A DNA stretch of 64,000 bases from Burkholderia ambifaria AMMD (GCF_000203915.1 NC_008390.1:2480001-2544000); one strand, 5' to 3'. Positions 23,238 through 34,024 are shown, counted from the first letter of the stretch. The notes: generated by a model not told the origin, from the sequence alone. Numbers and translations are program-made.

Positions 23238-23930
23238 ATGATCGACGTCTACAGCTGGGCGACCCCGAACGGCCACAAGGTCCACATCATGCTCGAGGAA
23301 ACAGGCCTCGCGTATCGCGTGCATCCGGTCGATATCGGTGCGGGCGACCAGTTCAAGCCCGAATTCCTGAAGATCAGCCCGAACAACAAGATCCCCGCGA
23401 TCGTCGACGCGGACGGCCCAGGCGGCAAGCCGATCTCGCTGTTCGAATCGGGCGCGATCCTCGTGTACCTCGCGGAAAAGACCGGCAAGTTCCTGCCGAC
23501 CGACCCGGCCGCGCGCTATGCGACGCTCGAATGGCTGATGTTCCAGATGGGCGGCGTCGGCCCGATGCTCGGGCAGGCGCATCACTTCCGCCTGTACGCG
23601 CCGGAGCAGATCGAATACGCGGTCAATCGCTACACGAACGAAGCGAAGCGCCTGTACAACGTGATGGAAAAACGCCTCGGCGAATCCGAATATCTCGCGG
23701 GCGACACGTACACGATCGCGGACATCGCGACGTTCCCGTGGACGCGTTCGTGGCAGAACCAGGGCATCGTGCTCGATGAGCTGCCGAACGTGAAGCGCTG
23801 GCAGGAAGCGATTGCCGCGCGTCCGGCCGTGCAGCGCGGCGTCGAAGTCCTCGCGTCGATGCGCAAGGCACTGCAGGACGACAAGGCGCGCGAGATGCTG
23901 TTCGGCGCGACGCAATACGCGAAGCACTGA
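23238..23930 (+). CDS. Glutathione S-transferase (YfcG/YghU-like disulfide reductase type)
   Basis: A 230-residue GST with MIDVYSWATPNGHKVHIMLE at the N terminus, LKISPNNKIPAIVD, and LFESGAILVYLAEKTGKFLP for glutathione binding; the helical domain has YLAGDTYTIADIATFPW. The threonine/asparagine near the N terminus (TPNGHK) is as in YfcG/YghU nu-class enzymes, which bind two glutathiones and reduce disulfides. AAGGAG eight bases before ATG 23238 fixes the start, although the frame is open from 23214. A perfect hairpin follows the gene. Confidence 0.9.
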   Translation: MIDVYSWATPNGHKVHIMLEETGLAYRVHPVDIGAGDQFKPEFLKISPNNKIPAIVDADGPGGKPISLFESGAILVYLAEKTGKFLPTDPAARYATLEWLMFQMGGVGPMLGQAHHFRLYAPEQIEYAVNRYTNEAKRLYNVMEKRLGESEYLAGDTYTIADIATFPWTRSWQNQGIVLDELPNVKRWQEAIAARPAVQRGVEVLASMRKALQDDKAREMLFGATQYAKH

Positions 23931-23952
23931 AGCAGCACGCGTGGGCAACGCG

Positions 23953-23974
23953 GGCGGCATCCGCCGATGCCGCC
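23953..23974. terminator. Hairpin between convergent GST and MaoC genes
   Basis: GGCGGCATC-CGCC-GATGCCGCC, a perfect 9-bp stem with a 4-nt loop, lies between two convergent stop codons. It lacks a T-run, so factor-independent termination is uncertain. Confidence 0.45.
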
Positions 23975-23981
23975 GCGCGCA

Positions 23982-24458
23982 TCAGAAGTAGTGCAGCGTA
24001 ATGAATTCCGCCGCGCAAACCAGCAACGGCGTGTCGCGACGCTCGGCCTGCACCGATACCGACCATGTGACCTGCACGCCGCCCCGCGCGGCCTCCGCGG
24101 TTTCCTTCACCGCGAACAGCGCGCGCACACGCGTGCCGACCGGCACCGGCTTCAGGAACCGCACGCGATTCAATCCGTAGTTCACGCCCATCTTCTGCTC
24201 GAAGCGCATCGCCTCGGCCATCAGCACGGGAATCAGCGACAGCGTGAGGAATCCGTGCGCGATCGGACCGCCGAACGGCGACTCGCGCCGCGCGCGCTCG
24301 GGATCGACGTGGATCCACTGGCGATCGCCGGTCGCGTCGGCGAAACCGTCGACCCGACGCTGGTCGATCTCGACCCAGCCGCTTGCCAGCGGTTCCGCGC
24401 CGATCTGTGCATGGAGCGCCTGCGGCGACGCGATCAGCGGCAATGTCACGTCCGTCAT
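23982..24458 (-). CDS. MaoC-family (R)-specific enoyl-CoA hydratase
   Basis: A 158-residue hot-dog-fold protein. The hydratase motif D-x4-H is visible in FADATGDRQWIHVD, followed by SPFGGPIAHGFLTLSL, the conserved MaoC core. Such enzymes hydrate trans-2-enoyl-CoA to (R)-3-hydroxyacyl-CoA. The ATG at 24458 overlaps the stop codon of the upstream MaoC paralogue (ATGA), so the two are translationally coupled. It is the last gene of a four-gene acyl-CoA oxidation operon. Confidence 0.9.
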   Translation of the reverse strand: MTDVTLPLIASPQALHAQIGAEPLASGWVEIDQRRVDGFADATGDRQWIHVDPERARRESPFGGPIAHGFLTLSLIPVLMAEAMRFEQKMGVNYGLNRVRFLKPVPVGTRVRALFAVKETAEAARGGVQVTWSVSVQAERRDTPLLVCAAEFITLHYF

Positions 24459-24916
24459 GCGCCCGCCCCTTGCGGATGGCGCAGCCCGAAGATCACCTTG
24501 GTATGCACGGAGATCACCGTGTCGCCGGCGCCGTTGATGCCGATCCACTCCGACGACACGATGCCGCGGTCAGGCTTGCTCGCCGACACGCGCTTGTCGT
24601 GGATCTTCTGGAGCATCGTGATCGTGTCGCCGGCACGCACGGGCTTGAGCCAGCGGATCGAATCGATGCCGGGCGAACCCATGCTGGTCGAATCCGGCCC
24701 GAGCTTCTTGACGAGGAGGCTCATGAATACCGAACACGTATGCCAGCCGCTCGCGACCAGTCCGCCGAACGGCGATGCCTTGCCGGCTTCCTCGTCCAGA
24801 TGGAACGGCTGTGGATCGTAGCGTTGCGCGAACGCCTTGATGTCGTCCGGCTCGAACGTGTAGCGGCCGATTTCGGTCGTACTGCCGACTTCAAGGTCTT
24901 CGTAACTGATACCCAC
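24455..24916 (-). CDS. MaoC-family dehydratase (second copy)
   Basis: A 153-residue hot-dog-fold protein with the motif set FAQRYDPQPFHLDEEAGKAS and SPFGGLVASGWHTCSVFM. It starts with GTG at 24916, supported by AGGAG eight bases upstream; no better ATG is in frame. It shares the fold but little sequence with the downstream MaoC gene, so the pair may form a heteromer or handle different chain types. The gap to the upstream acyl-CoA dehydrogenase gene is 34 bp and the 3' end overlaps the next gene by 4 bp. Confidence 0.88.
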   Translation of the reverse strand: MGISYEDLEVGSTTEIGRYTFEPDDIKAFAQRYDPQPFHLDEEAGKASPFGGLVASGWHTCSVFMSLLVKKLGPDSTSMGSPGIDSIRWLKPVRAGDTITMLQKIHDKRVSASKPDRGIVSSEWIGINGAGDTVISVHTKVIFGLRHPQGAGA

Positions 24917-24950
24917 TGTGTGTCTCCTGTGGCGCGCTCGCGCGTCGCCG

Positions 24951-26084
24951 TCATACCGCGTCGGCCTGTGCGAAATCCGGCAGGGCCGCGATGCGCGCAA
25001 GGTGGTGATCGGTGTCGCCGAGGGTCGTCTCGATGATCGACAGCCGCTTGAACAGGTGCGCGGCGGCCACCTCGTTGGTCACGCCCATGCCGCCGTGCAG
25101 TTGCACGGCCTGCTGGCCGACGAAGCGCGCTGCCGCGCCGACCCGCGCCTTCGCGGCCGACACCGCCTTGCGCCGCGCATCGGCATCGCCGCCCGCGTAA
25201 CGCACCGCGGCCAGGTAGGTCAGCGAACGCGCCTGCTCCGCGTGAATCAGCATGTCGACCATCCGGTGCTGCAGCGCCTGAAAACGCGCGATCGGCACGC
25301 CGAACTGTTCGCGCGTCTTCGTGTACTCGACCGTCGCGCGGTTCAGTTCGTCGAGTGCGCCGACCGCTTCCGCGCAGAGCAGGAAGGTCGCGTAATCGGC
25401 AATCTGCTCGAGCGCGGCCGCATCGCGTGCGCCGCCGGTCAGTTGCCGCGCGGGCGTTTCATGCAGCTCGATGGTTGCGGCGCGCTGGCCGTCGATCGTC
25501 CGATAGTCGACGAGCTTCACTCCCGCGGCGTCGCGCTCGACGACGAACAGACCGATGCCGCCGCCGTCGACCCGCGCGGGCACGATCCACGCGTGTGCCT
25601 GTGCGCCGTGCTGAACGACCGACTTGATGCCGGTCAACCGGCAAGCGCCGCCCTGCTCGCGCGCCTGCGTGCCGAGTTCGTACAGGTCGTAGCGCGCCCG
25701 CGGTTCGTGAAACGCGACCGCCAGGCGCTTCTGCCCCTGTGCGACCGCTTCCAGCAGCGCGGCATCGTCGCCCGTGCCGGAACCGGCAATCCGCAGCGCC
25801 TCGATGCCGACCGCCGTCGCCCAGTACGGCTCGACCACGAGTGCGCGGCCGAGCTCCTGCATCGCGACCAGCATGTCGACGGGGCCGCCGCCGAATCCGC
25901 CCTGAGCCTCCGGCACGGGCAGCGCGGTCAGGCCCAGCTCCGCGAATGCGCTCCATTGCGTGTCCGACACGCCCGCATCGCTGCGCACGATCGCCTGGCG
26001 CGCGTCGAAACCGTACTGCTCGCCGAGATAGCGGCGCAGCGCGTCGGCGAACTGTTGCTGCTCATCGGTAAAGCTGAAATCCAT
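24951..26084 (-). CDS. Acyl-CoA dehydrogenase, small-subunit (PimD-like)
   Basis: A 377-residue flavoprotein of the acyl-CoA dehydrogenase family. It has the N-terminal helical domain (MDFSFTDEQQQFADALRRYL), a middle beta domain, and the C-terminal helices with YTKTREQFGVPIARFQALQH and AVQLHGGMGVTNE. It pairs with the 398-residue dehydrogenase just upstream, in the same order as the pimC-pimD large and small subunits for pimeloyl-CoA oxidation. It should oxidise acyl-CoA to enoyl-CoA with FAD, with electrons passing to ETF. Actual chain specificity is unknown. Confidence 0.88.
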   Translation of the reverse strand: MDFSFTDEQQQFADALRRYLGEQYGFDARQAIVRSDAGVSDTQWSAFAELGLTALPVPEAQGGFGGGPVDMLVAMQELGRALVVEPYWATAVGIEALRIAGSGTGDDAALLEAVAQGQKRLAVAFHEPRARYDLYELGTQAREQGGACRLTGIKSVVQHGAQAHAWIVPARVDGGGIGLFVVERDAAGVKLVDYRTIDGQRAATIELHETPARQLTGGARDAAALEQIADYATFLLCAEAVGALDELNRATVEYTKTREQFGVPIARFQALQHRMVDMLIHAEQARSLTYLAAVRYAGGDADARRKAVSAAKARVGAAARFVGQQAVQLHGGMGVTNEVAAAHLFKRLSIIETTLGDTDHHLARIAALPDFAQADAV

Positions 26085-26103
26085 GGTTGTCTCCGTTCCC
26101 TGA

Positions 26104-27300
26104 TCACAGCCCGAGGATCATCTGCGCGATGATGTTCTTCTGAATCTCGTTCGAGCCGCCGTAGATCGACGTCTTCCGATAATTGAAGTAGTACGCGGCG
26201 AGCGGCGCGGCATCGTCGTCGCCGGCGATGCTGTGTTCGCGCTCGCCCTCGAGGAACGGCACGTCGAACGGCGCCGCGAGCGGCCCGATCGCCTCGAACA
26301 TCAGCTCGGTGAGCGCCTGCTGCACCTCGGTCCCCTTGATCTTCAGCATCGACGCCTCGGGGCCCGGCCCCTTGCCGCTCGTCTCGCGGCTCACGACGCG
26401 CAGCACCGTCACCTCGAGCGCCATCAGCTCGACCTCGAGCGCGGCGACCTTCGCGGCAAACACGGGATCCGCGAGCAACGGCTTGCCGTTCTTCTGCTGG
26501 TGCGACGCCACGCGCTTCAGGAACACGAGCTCGCGCTTCGACGCGCCGACGCGCGCGATACCGGTGCGCTCGTGGCCCAGCAGGTATTTCGCGTAGGTCC
26601 AGCCGCGGTTTTCGTCGCCGACGAGGTTCTCGACCGGCACCTTCACGTCCTCGAAGAACACCTCGTTGACCTCGTGATCCTCGTCGAGCGTGATGATCGG
26701 ACGCACGGTGATGCCGGGCGTCGCCATGTCGATCAGCAGGAACGAGATGCCCTCCTGCTTCTTCGCCGCTGGATCGGTGCGCACGAGGCAGAACATCATG
26801 TCCGCGAACTGGCCGAGCGTGGTCCAGGTCTTCTGGCCGTTGACGACGTAGTGATCGCCATGGCGTTCGGCGCGGGTGCGCAGCGACGCGAGGTCCGACC
26901 CGGAGCCGGGCTCCGAATAGCCCTGACACCACCAGTCGGTGCCGTCGAGGATGCGCGGCAGATAGTGGCGCTTCTGCGCTTCGCTGCCGTATTTCATCAG
27001 CACCGGCGCGACCATCGACACGCCGAACGGCAGCACGGTCGGCGCGCCGATGCGGGCGCACTCCTCGTCCCAGATGTGGCGCTGCGTCGCGTTCCAGCCC
27101 GGGCCGCCGTATTCAGCCGGCCACGCGGGCGCGGACCAGCCGCGCTGGCCGAGAATCCGGTGCCAGCTCGCGAAATCCTCGCGGTCGAGTCGTTTGTGAT
27201 CGAGTACCTTGGCGCGCAGGGCGTGAGGCAGATTGGCCTCGAGCCAGGCGCGGACGTCAACGCGGAACGCGTCGTCGGCGGGGGAATAGTCCAGATCCAT
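26104..27300 (-). CDS. Acyl-CoA dehydrogenase, large-subunit (PimC-like)
   Basis: A 398-residue acyl-CoA dehydrogenase with the flavin-binding signature GYSEPGSGSDLASL, KTWTTLGQFAD, and the C-terminal YGGSNEIQKNIIAQMILG. It starts the operon ACAD-ACAD-MaoC-MaoC (27300 to 23982) and is separated from its partner by 19 bp. Together the four genes could carry out the first two beta-oxidation steps on a dicarboxylic, branched or steroid-like acyl-CoA; no thiolase or CoA ligase is present to complete the cycle. A promoter is not obvious in the 54 bp after DUF1178, so read-through from that gene is possible. Confidence 0.9.
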   Translation of the reverse strand: MDLDYSPADDAFRVDVRAWLEANLPHALRAKVLDHKRLDREDFASWHRILGQRGWSAPAWPAEYGGPGWNATQRHIWDEECARIGAPTVLPFGVSMVAPVLMKYGSEAQKRHYLPRILDGTDWWCQGYSEPGSGSDLASLRTRAERHGDHYVVNGQKTWTTLGQFADMMFCLVRTDPAAKKQEGISFLLIDMATPGITVRPIITLDEDHEVNEVFFEDVKVPVENLVGDENRGWTYAKYLLGHERTGIARVGASKRELVFLKRVASHQQKNGKPLLADPVFAAKVAALEVELMALEVTVLRVVSRETSGKGPGPEASMLKIKGTEVQQALTELMFEAIGPLAAPFDVPFLEGEREHSIAGDDDAAPLAAYYFNYRKTSIYGGSNEIQKNIIAQMILGL

Positions 27301-27354
27301 GCGCAGTGTCTCCTGACCGCGGCCATCCGGCCCGGCCAGGACCCACTGCGTACG

Positions 27355-27777
27355 TCATTGCAGCGGTTCTTTCAGCGCGGCGGGAATCGGCAGCGGCATC
27401 ACGTCGATGCCTTCTTCAACCAAGGATTGCGCATCCTCCGGCGTCGTGACGCCGCGAATGCTGCGTGCCGGCGCCTCGTTGTAATGGATGCGCCGCGCTT
27501 CCTCGGCGAAGCGCTCGCCCACATTCTCGGTCTTCTCCAGCACCTCGCGCAGCGCGCGCATCACCTGCGCCTGCAGCGCACGCGGATCGGCCGGCTGCGC
27601 CTGCGTCGCACCCGACAGGTTCAGGCGCGGCGCCGACGGCATCCGGTTGATCTCGGTCGTCCCGCACACCGGACATTCGACCAGCTTGCGGGACAACTGC
27701 GCTTCGAACTCATCGGCGGAAGCGAACCAGCCTTCGAACCGATGACCGTGCGGGCACTGTAAATCGAGGACCTTCAT
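27355..27777 (-). CDS. DUF1178 family protein (putative zinc-binding)
   Basis: A 140-residue cytosolic protein starting MKVLDLQCPHGHRFEGWF. The CPHGH and CPVCG motifs (C8/H10 and C36/C39) form a likely zinc ribbon typical of the DUF1178 family; the remainder is helical and acidic. No function is known. It lies between the Nudix gene upstream and the acyl-CoA dehydrogenase operon downstream, all on the minus strand. Confidence 0.88.
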   Translation of the reverse strand: MKVLDLQCPHGHRFEGWFASADEFEAQLSRKLVECPVCGTTEINRMPSAPRLNLSGATQAQPADPRALQAQVMRALREVLEKTENVGERFAEEARRIHYNEAPARSIRGVTTPEDAQSLVEEGIDVMPLPIPAALKEPLQ

Positions 27778-27915
27778 GCTGTGAATCAGGGCGTGTGACG
27801 AGTGTAGCGCAAAACGCGCTTTTGTGAACGATCGTGCTAAATCAGGATCGCGCGGCCGGAAAGCGTCCGCGTCACCGGATTGTAACGCGGCGCCCTACCC
27901 GCCGCTGACGCGCGG

Positions 27916-28506
27916 TCAGGGGTTCAGGACCGGGCCGAGCGGCCAGGTGCCGGACAGCACCTTGTCGAGCCACATCATGCCGATGATCGTCTTCACGTCG
28001 GTGATCTGGCCCGTGCGCACCCATTCCTGCAGGTCGGCCTGCGTCGCCGTGAAAGTTTCGAGGAATTCGCCTTCGTCGAGCTTGCGCTCGCCGGCCGTCA
28101 GCCCGCGCGCGAGATACAGGTCGATGAATTCGGTCGAGTAGGAAATGATCGGATGAATGCGGGCCAAGAACACGTATTCGCGGGCCGTGTAGCCGGTTTC
28201 CTCGCGCAACTCGCGCACCGCGCAGGCGAGCGCGCCTTCGTCCGGATCGAGCTTGCCGGCCGGGAATTCGGCCATGACCTTGCCGATCGGATAGCGATAC
28301 TGGCTTTCCATCAGCACGCGGCCGTCGTCGAACAGCGGGATCACCATCACCGCGCCCGGGTGCTGAACGTATTCGCGCGTGGCGCGCTTGCCGTCCGGCA
28401 AACGGACGGTATCGCGCTTGAGCTTGAGGAACGAGCCTTCGAAAATCGCCTCGCTCTCGAGGCAGGTTTCGGTCAGTGCGGCGTCATGATTGGGTAGTTC
28501 GGCCAT
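27916..28506 (-). CDS. Nudix hydrolase (ADP-ribose pyrophosphatase-like)
   Basis: A 196-residue Nudix protein. The full Nudix box is visible: GKLDPDE, seven residues, then RELREETGY, which binds Mg and cleaves nucleoside diphosphates linked to another group. Flanking segments (SQYRYPIGKVMAEFPAG; HPIISYSTEFIDLYLA) match the ADP-ribose pyrophosphatase subfamily (NudF/YqkG). ATG 28506 is the family start; the open frame reaches back to 28593 into the repeat region. It is downstream of the nuo operon but separated from it by a large inverted repeat. Confidence 0.9.
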   Translation of the reverse strand: MAELPNHDAALTETCLESEAIFEGSFLKLKRDTVRLPDGKRATREYVQHPGAVMVIPLFDDGRVLMESQYRYPIGKVMAEFPAGKLDPDEGALACAVRELREETGYTAREYVFLARIHPIISYSTEFIDLYLARGLTAGERKLDEGEFLETFTATQADLQEWVRTGQITDVKTIIGMMWLDKVLSGTWPLGPVLNP

Positions 28507-28535
28507 CGGCGGCTCCGTGGATGAGCGCGACGGCC

Positions 28536-28672
28536 AAGGGCCTGTCCGCGCTAATAACAAGCTTGCGCTGGCCGCCAGAAGGGCCGAGCGCAAGGAATGC
28601 GACGAAGCGAATACTCGACGTATTCACGAGGAGCATGACGCCGCGATCGGCCCTTCTGGCGGACAGGCCCTT
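28536..28672. repeat. Nested inverted repeat between the nuo operon and the Nudix gene
   Basis: Two inverted repeats share one structure. AAGGGCCTGTCCGC (28536-28549) is complementary to 28659-28672. CCGCCAGAAGGGCCGA (28572-28587) is complementary to 28647-28662. The right-hand copies overlap by four bases, while the left-hand ones are 22 bp apart. The centre has a small GAATAC-TCGAC-GTATTC palindrome (28609-28625). The right arm ends one base after the DUF2818 stop codon. No T-run follows, so it is not a standard terminator; it may be a dispersed palindromic element. Confidence 0.7.
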
Positions 28673-28673
28673 G

Positions 28674-28970
28674 TCAGCGTCGTTTGACGAGATACTGGAA
28701 CGTGAAGCCGGGAAACGCGAACACGACAAAAAGACTGAAGGTGATCGCGTAAAACTGCCAGCCCTGTTCGAAGCGGTTGCCGGCACGCGACTCGAGCCAG
28801 AAGCCGAGGGCGCCGACGACGAAATACAGCACGATCAGCTCGCCGATCCGAACCCACGCGTTCTTCTTCGTCGCGCCGAACGGCACGACGGCGAAGAGGC
28901 GTTGGTTCAGGAACGGCACGTTGGCGCAGACGAGCGCCAACAGCACGATGAACCAGCCGGCTGCCGACAT
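28674..28970 (-). CDS. DUF2818 family membrane protein at the end of the nuo operon
   Basis: A 98-residue protein with about three hydrophobic segments (WFIVLLALVCANVPFL; IGELIVLYFVVGALGFWLE; FYAITFSLFVVFAFPGF). It matches the DUF2818 family, found directly after nuoN in many Burkholderiales. Its ATG overlaps the nuoN stop codon (TAATG), so it is translationally coupled to complex I genes. A role as an accessory or assembly factor of complex I is inference from position. The stop is followed at once by the large inverted repeat. Confidence 0.85.
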   Translation of the reverse strand: MSAAGWFIVLLALVCANVPFLNQRLFAVVPFGATKKNAWVRIGELIVLYFVVGALGFWLESRAGNRFEQGWQFYAITFSLFVVFAFPGFTFQYLVKRR

Positions 28971-30436
28971 TACAGCGGCAGCGTATGACGGATCGCCTGC
29001 AGGCAGGCCGTCAGCAGCGGGCTCGGGATCAGGCCGAGCACGACGACCGCGACGCCGTTCAGCACGAGGATCGAGCGCTTGCAGAAATCGCCGGTGATCG
29101 GGGCCGTGTCCTGCGGCGCATCGAAGTACATCAGCTTGACGATGCGCAGGTAGTAGAACGCGCCGAACAGCGACGTGATCACCGCCAGCACGGCCAACCA
29201 CGTGAGACCCGCGTTGACGGTCGCCTCGAGCACCGCGAGCTTCGCGTAGAAGCCGACGGTCGGCGGGATACCGGCCAGCGAGAACATCATGACCATCATC
29301 ACGAACGCGAACACCGGGCTGCGCTTGTTGAGGCCCTTGAAGTCGTCGATCGTCTCCGCTTCGAAATCGCGGCGCGCGAGCAGCATCACCACGCCGAACG
29401 AGCCGAGCGTCGTGATCAGGTAGACGATCGCGTAGAACATCGCCGAGCTGTACGCGTTCGCCGGTGCGGCCGCGTCGCCCTTCACGATGCCGGCCAGCAG
29501 GCCGAGCAGCACGAAGCCCATGTTCGAGATCGCCGAATACGCGAGCATCCGCTTGATGTTGCGCTGGACGATACCGGTGATGTTACCGACGATCAGCGAC
29601 AGCGCGGCGAGGATCACGAGCGCGGTCTGCCAGTTCTGGGCGAGCGGCAGCAGGCCCATCACCAGGAAGCGCAGACCCCACGCGAACGCGGCAACCTTCG
29701 GGCCACCGCCGACGAACAACGTCATCGCGGTCGGTGCGCCCTGGTAGACGTCCGGCACCCACATGTGGAACGGCACGGCGCCAAGCTTGAACGCGATACC
29801 GGCGACGATGAAGACCACGCCGAACATCAGCACGGCTGCGTCGGTGTTGCCGCCGACTGCCTTGTACACCTCGCCCAGCTCGAGCGAGCCGGTCGCGCCG
29901 TAGAGCATCGAGATGCCGTACAGCACGAAGCCCGACGCGAGCGCGCCCAGCACGTAGTACTTCATCGCGGCTTCGCTCGACTGCGGCGCGTCGCGGCGCA
30001 GCGCGATGACCGCGTACAGCGACAGCGACATCAGTTCGAGGCCGAGGTACAGCGTCAGGAAGTTGTTGCCCGACACCATCACCAATTGACCGAGCAGCGA
30101 GAACATGCCCAGCAGGAAGACGTCGCCGCGGAACATGTCGCGGTCTTCGAGGTACTTGCGCGAATAGACGAGCGAGACCGCGAAGCCGATCGACACGACG
30201 GCCTTCATCATGCTCGCGAACGAGTCGACGACGACCATCCGCGAGAAGAAGTAGTACGGGTGCGGGTCGAGCGCCTGCACCGCGAACCACACGCCGGCGA
30301 CGACCGACGAAACCACCGCGATCAGATAGGTCAGGCGGCGGCCAGCGGCACCGGTAAAGGTGTCGTTCAGCCATGCGACGACGATGGCGACCATCACCAG
30401 CGCGTCAGGCAACAGGACATTCATAGGTGCGTTCAT
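28970..30436 (-). CDS. nuoN: NADH-quinone oxidoreductase subunit N
   Basis: A 488-residue antiporter-like proton-pumping subunit in the membrane arm of complex I, with about 14 hydrophobic segments. It contains the family-typical key Lys/Glu-bearing helices, for example AGIAFKLGAVPFHMWVPDVY and RNIKRMLAYSAISNMGFVLL. Length fits bacterial NuoN (about 485). The start at 30436 has a second in-frame ATG four codons later (MNVLLPD). It follows nuoM by 24 bp and overlaps DUF2818 by 1 bp. Confidence 0.96.
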   Translation of the reverse strand: MNAPMNVLLPDALVMVAIVVAWLNDTFTGAAGRRLTYLIAVVSSVVAGVWFAVQALDPHPYYFFSRMVVVDSFASMMKAVVSIGFAVSLVYSRKYLEDRDMFRGDVFLLGMFSLLGQLVMVSGNNFLTLYLGLELMSLSLYAVIALRRDAPQSSEAAMKYYVLGALASGFVLYGISMLYGATGSLELGEVYKAVGGNTDAAVLMFGVVFIVAGIAFKLGAVPFHMWVPDVYQGAPTAMTLFVGGGPKVAAFAWGLRFLVMGLLPLAQNWQTALVILAALSLIVGNITGIVQRNIKRMLAYSAISNMGFVLLGLLAGIVKGDAAAPANAYSSAMFYAIVYLITTLGSFGVVMLLARRDFEAETIDDFKGLNKRSPVFAFVMMVMMFSLAGIPPTVGFYAKLAVLEATVNAGLTWLAVLAVITSLFGAFYYLRIVKLMYFDAPQDTAPITGDFCKRSILVLNGVAVVVLGLIPSPLLTACLQAIRHTLPL

Positions 30437-30460
30437 GATCTTGATTTCCTCCGCTCGCGA

Positions 30461-31951
30461 TTACTGGGCCAGCGGCAGTTTGGACTGCCCGACATGGGAG
30501 AGGAGGTTTTCCACGGAAACGTGCATCACGTCGGTGAAAGGCTTCGGATACAGGCCCATCAGCATCGTGAACGCGGCCAGCACGGCCAGCATCAGGAATT
30601 CGCGACGGCCGATGTCCTTCAGCTTGGCAACGTGATCATTCGCGACCGCGCCGAAGTACACGCGCTTGTACATCCACAGCGTGTAGGCGGCGCCGAGGAT
30701 CAGCGTGAATGCCGCGCCGAATGCGATCCAGAAGTTGTACTGGACGGCGGCGAGAATCACCATGAACTCGCCGACGAAACCCGACGTGCCCGGCAGGCCG
30801 CAGTTGGCCATCGAGAACAGCATCGCGAATGCCGCGAACTTCGGCATCACGTTCACGACGCCGCCGTAGTCGGCGATCTGGCGCGAGTGCAAACGGTCGT
30901 ACAGCACGCCGATGCACAGGAACATCGCACCCGACACGAAGCCGTGCGAGATCATCTGGATGATCGCGCCTTCGACGCCGAGCTGGTTGAAGATGAAGAA
31001 GCCGAGCGTCACGAAGCCCATGTGCGCGATCGACGAATACGCGACCAGCTTCTTCATGTCGGCCTGCACCATCGCGACGAGGCCGATGTAGATCACCGCG
31101 ATCAGCGACAGCGTGATCACGACCGGTGCGAGGAAGTGGCTTGCGTCAGGCGTGATCGGCAGCGAGAAACGCAGGAAACCGTACGCGCCGAGCTTCAGCA
31201 TGATCGCCGCCAGCACGACAGAGCCGCCCGTCGGCGCTTCCACGTGCGCGTCCGGCAGCCAGGTATGCACCGGCCACATCGGCACCTTCACCGCGAACGC
31301 GAGGAAGAATGCAATGAACAACAGGATCTGCGGCGTCATCGCGATCTTGGCGTTCTGCCACGTCGCGAGGTCGAACGAATGCGTCTGCGTGTACAGGTAG
31401 ATCAGCGCGACCAGCATCAGCAGCGAGCCGGCCAGCGTGTACAGGAAGAACTTGAATGCCGCATACACGCGGTTCGGGCCGCCCCACACGCCGATGATGA
31501 TGTACATCGGGATCAGGGTCGCCTCGAAGAACACGTAGAACAGCAGGCCGTCGGCCGCCGAGAACACGCCGATCATGATCCCGGACAGGATCAGGAAGGC
31601 CGCGAGGTACTGCGCGACGTTCTCGGTGATCACTTCCCACGCGGCGATCACGACGATCACCGTGATCAGCGCGGTCAGCACGACGAACCACATCGAAATG
31701 CCGTCGACGCCGAGGTGGTACGCGATGTCGAAGCGTTCGATCCAGGTCGACTTCTCGACGAACTGCAGCGCAGCCGTGCTCGAATCGAAGCCCGTGATCA
31801 GCGGGATCGTGACCGCGAGACCGAGCAGCGAACCGATCAGCGCGACCCAGCGGGCCGTGCCCGGATTTTTGTCGTTACCCACCGCGAGCACGAGGAGGCC
31901 GAAAACGATCGGCAGCCAGATCGCGGTACTGAGAATCGGAAAAGCGTGCAT
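30461..31951 (-). CDS. nuoM: NADH-quinone oxidoreductase subunit M
   Basis: A 496-residue antiporter-like subunit of the membrane arm. Characteristic segments include AFAVKVPMWPVHTWLPDAHV and the discontinuous helix region MKKLVAYSSIAHMGFVTLG, both around residues used for proton translocation. The protein has about 14 hydrophobic helices and normal length. It sits between nuoL (18 bp upstream) and nuoN. Confidence 0.96.
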   Translation of the reverse strand: MHAFPILSTAIWLPIVFGLLVLAVGNDKNPGTARWVALIGSLLGLAVTIPLITGFDSSTAALQFVEKSTWIERFDIAYHLGVDGISMWFVVLTALITVIVVIAAWEVITENVAQYLAAFLILSGIMIGVFSAADGLLFYVFFEATLIPMYIIIGVWGGPNRVYAAFKFFLYTLAGSLLMLVALIYLYTQTHSFDLATWQNAKIAMTPQILLFIAFFLAFAVKVPMWPVHTWLPDAHVEAPTGGSVVLAAIMLKLGAYGFLRFSLPITPDASHFLAPVVITLSLIAVIYIGLVAMVQADMKKLVAYSSIAHMGFVTLGFFIFNQLGVEGAIIQMISHGFVSGAMFLCIGVLYDRLHSRQIADYGGVVNVMPKFAAFAMLFSMANCGLPGTSGFVGEFMVILAAVQYNFWIAFGAAFTLILGAAYTLWMYKRVYFGAVANDHVAKLKDIGRREFLMLAVLAAFTMLMGLYPKPFTDVMHVSVENLLSHVGQSKLPLAQ

Positions 31952-31969
31952 TAGTGTTGTCTCCCCGCC

Positions 31970-34024
<2,055 letters not shown>

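Noticed and set aside
28985..31954. A nearly 1,000-codon open frame on the plus strand opposite nuoN-nuoM
   Set aside because: Translation is dominated by Arg, His, Asp and Glu repeats (DHDDHHHRQ-like), the usual reading of antisense high-GC codons. The opposite strand encodes clear complex I subunits.
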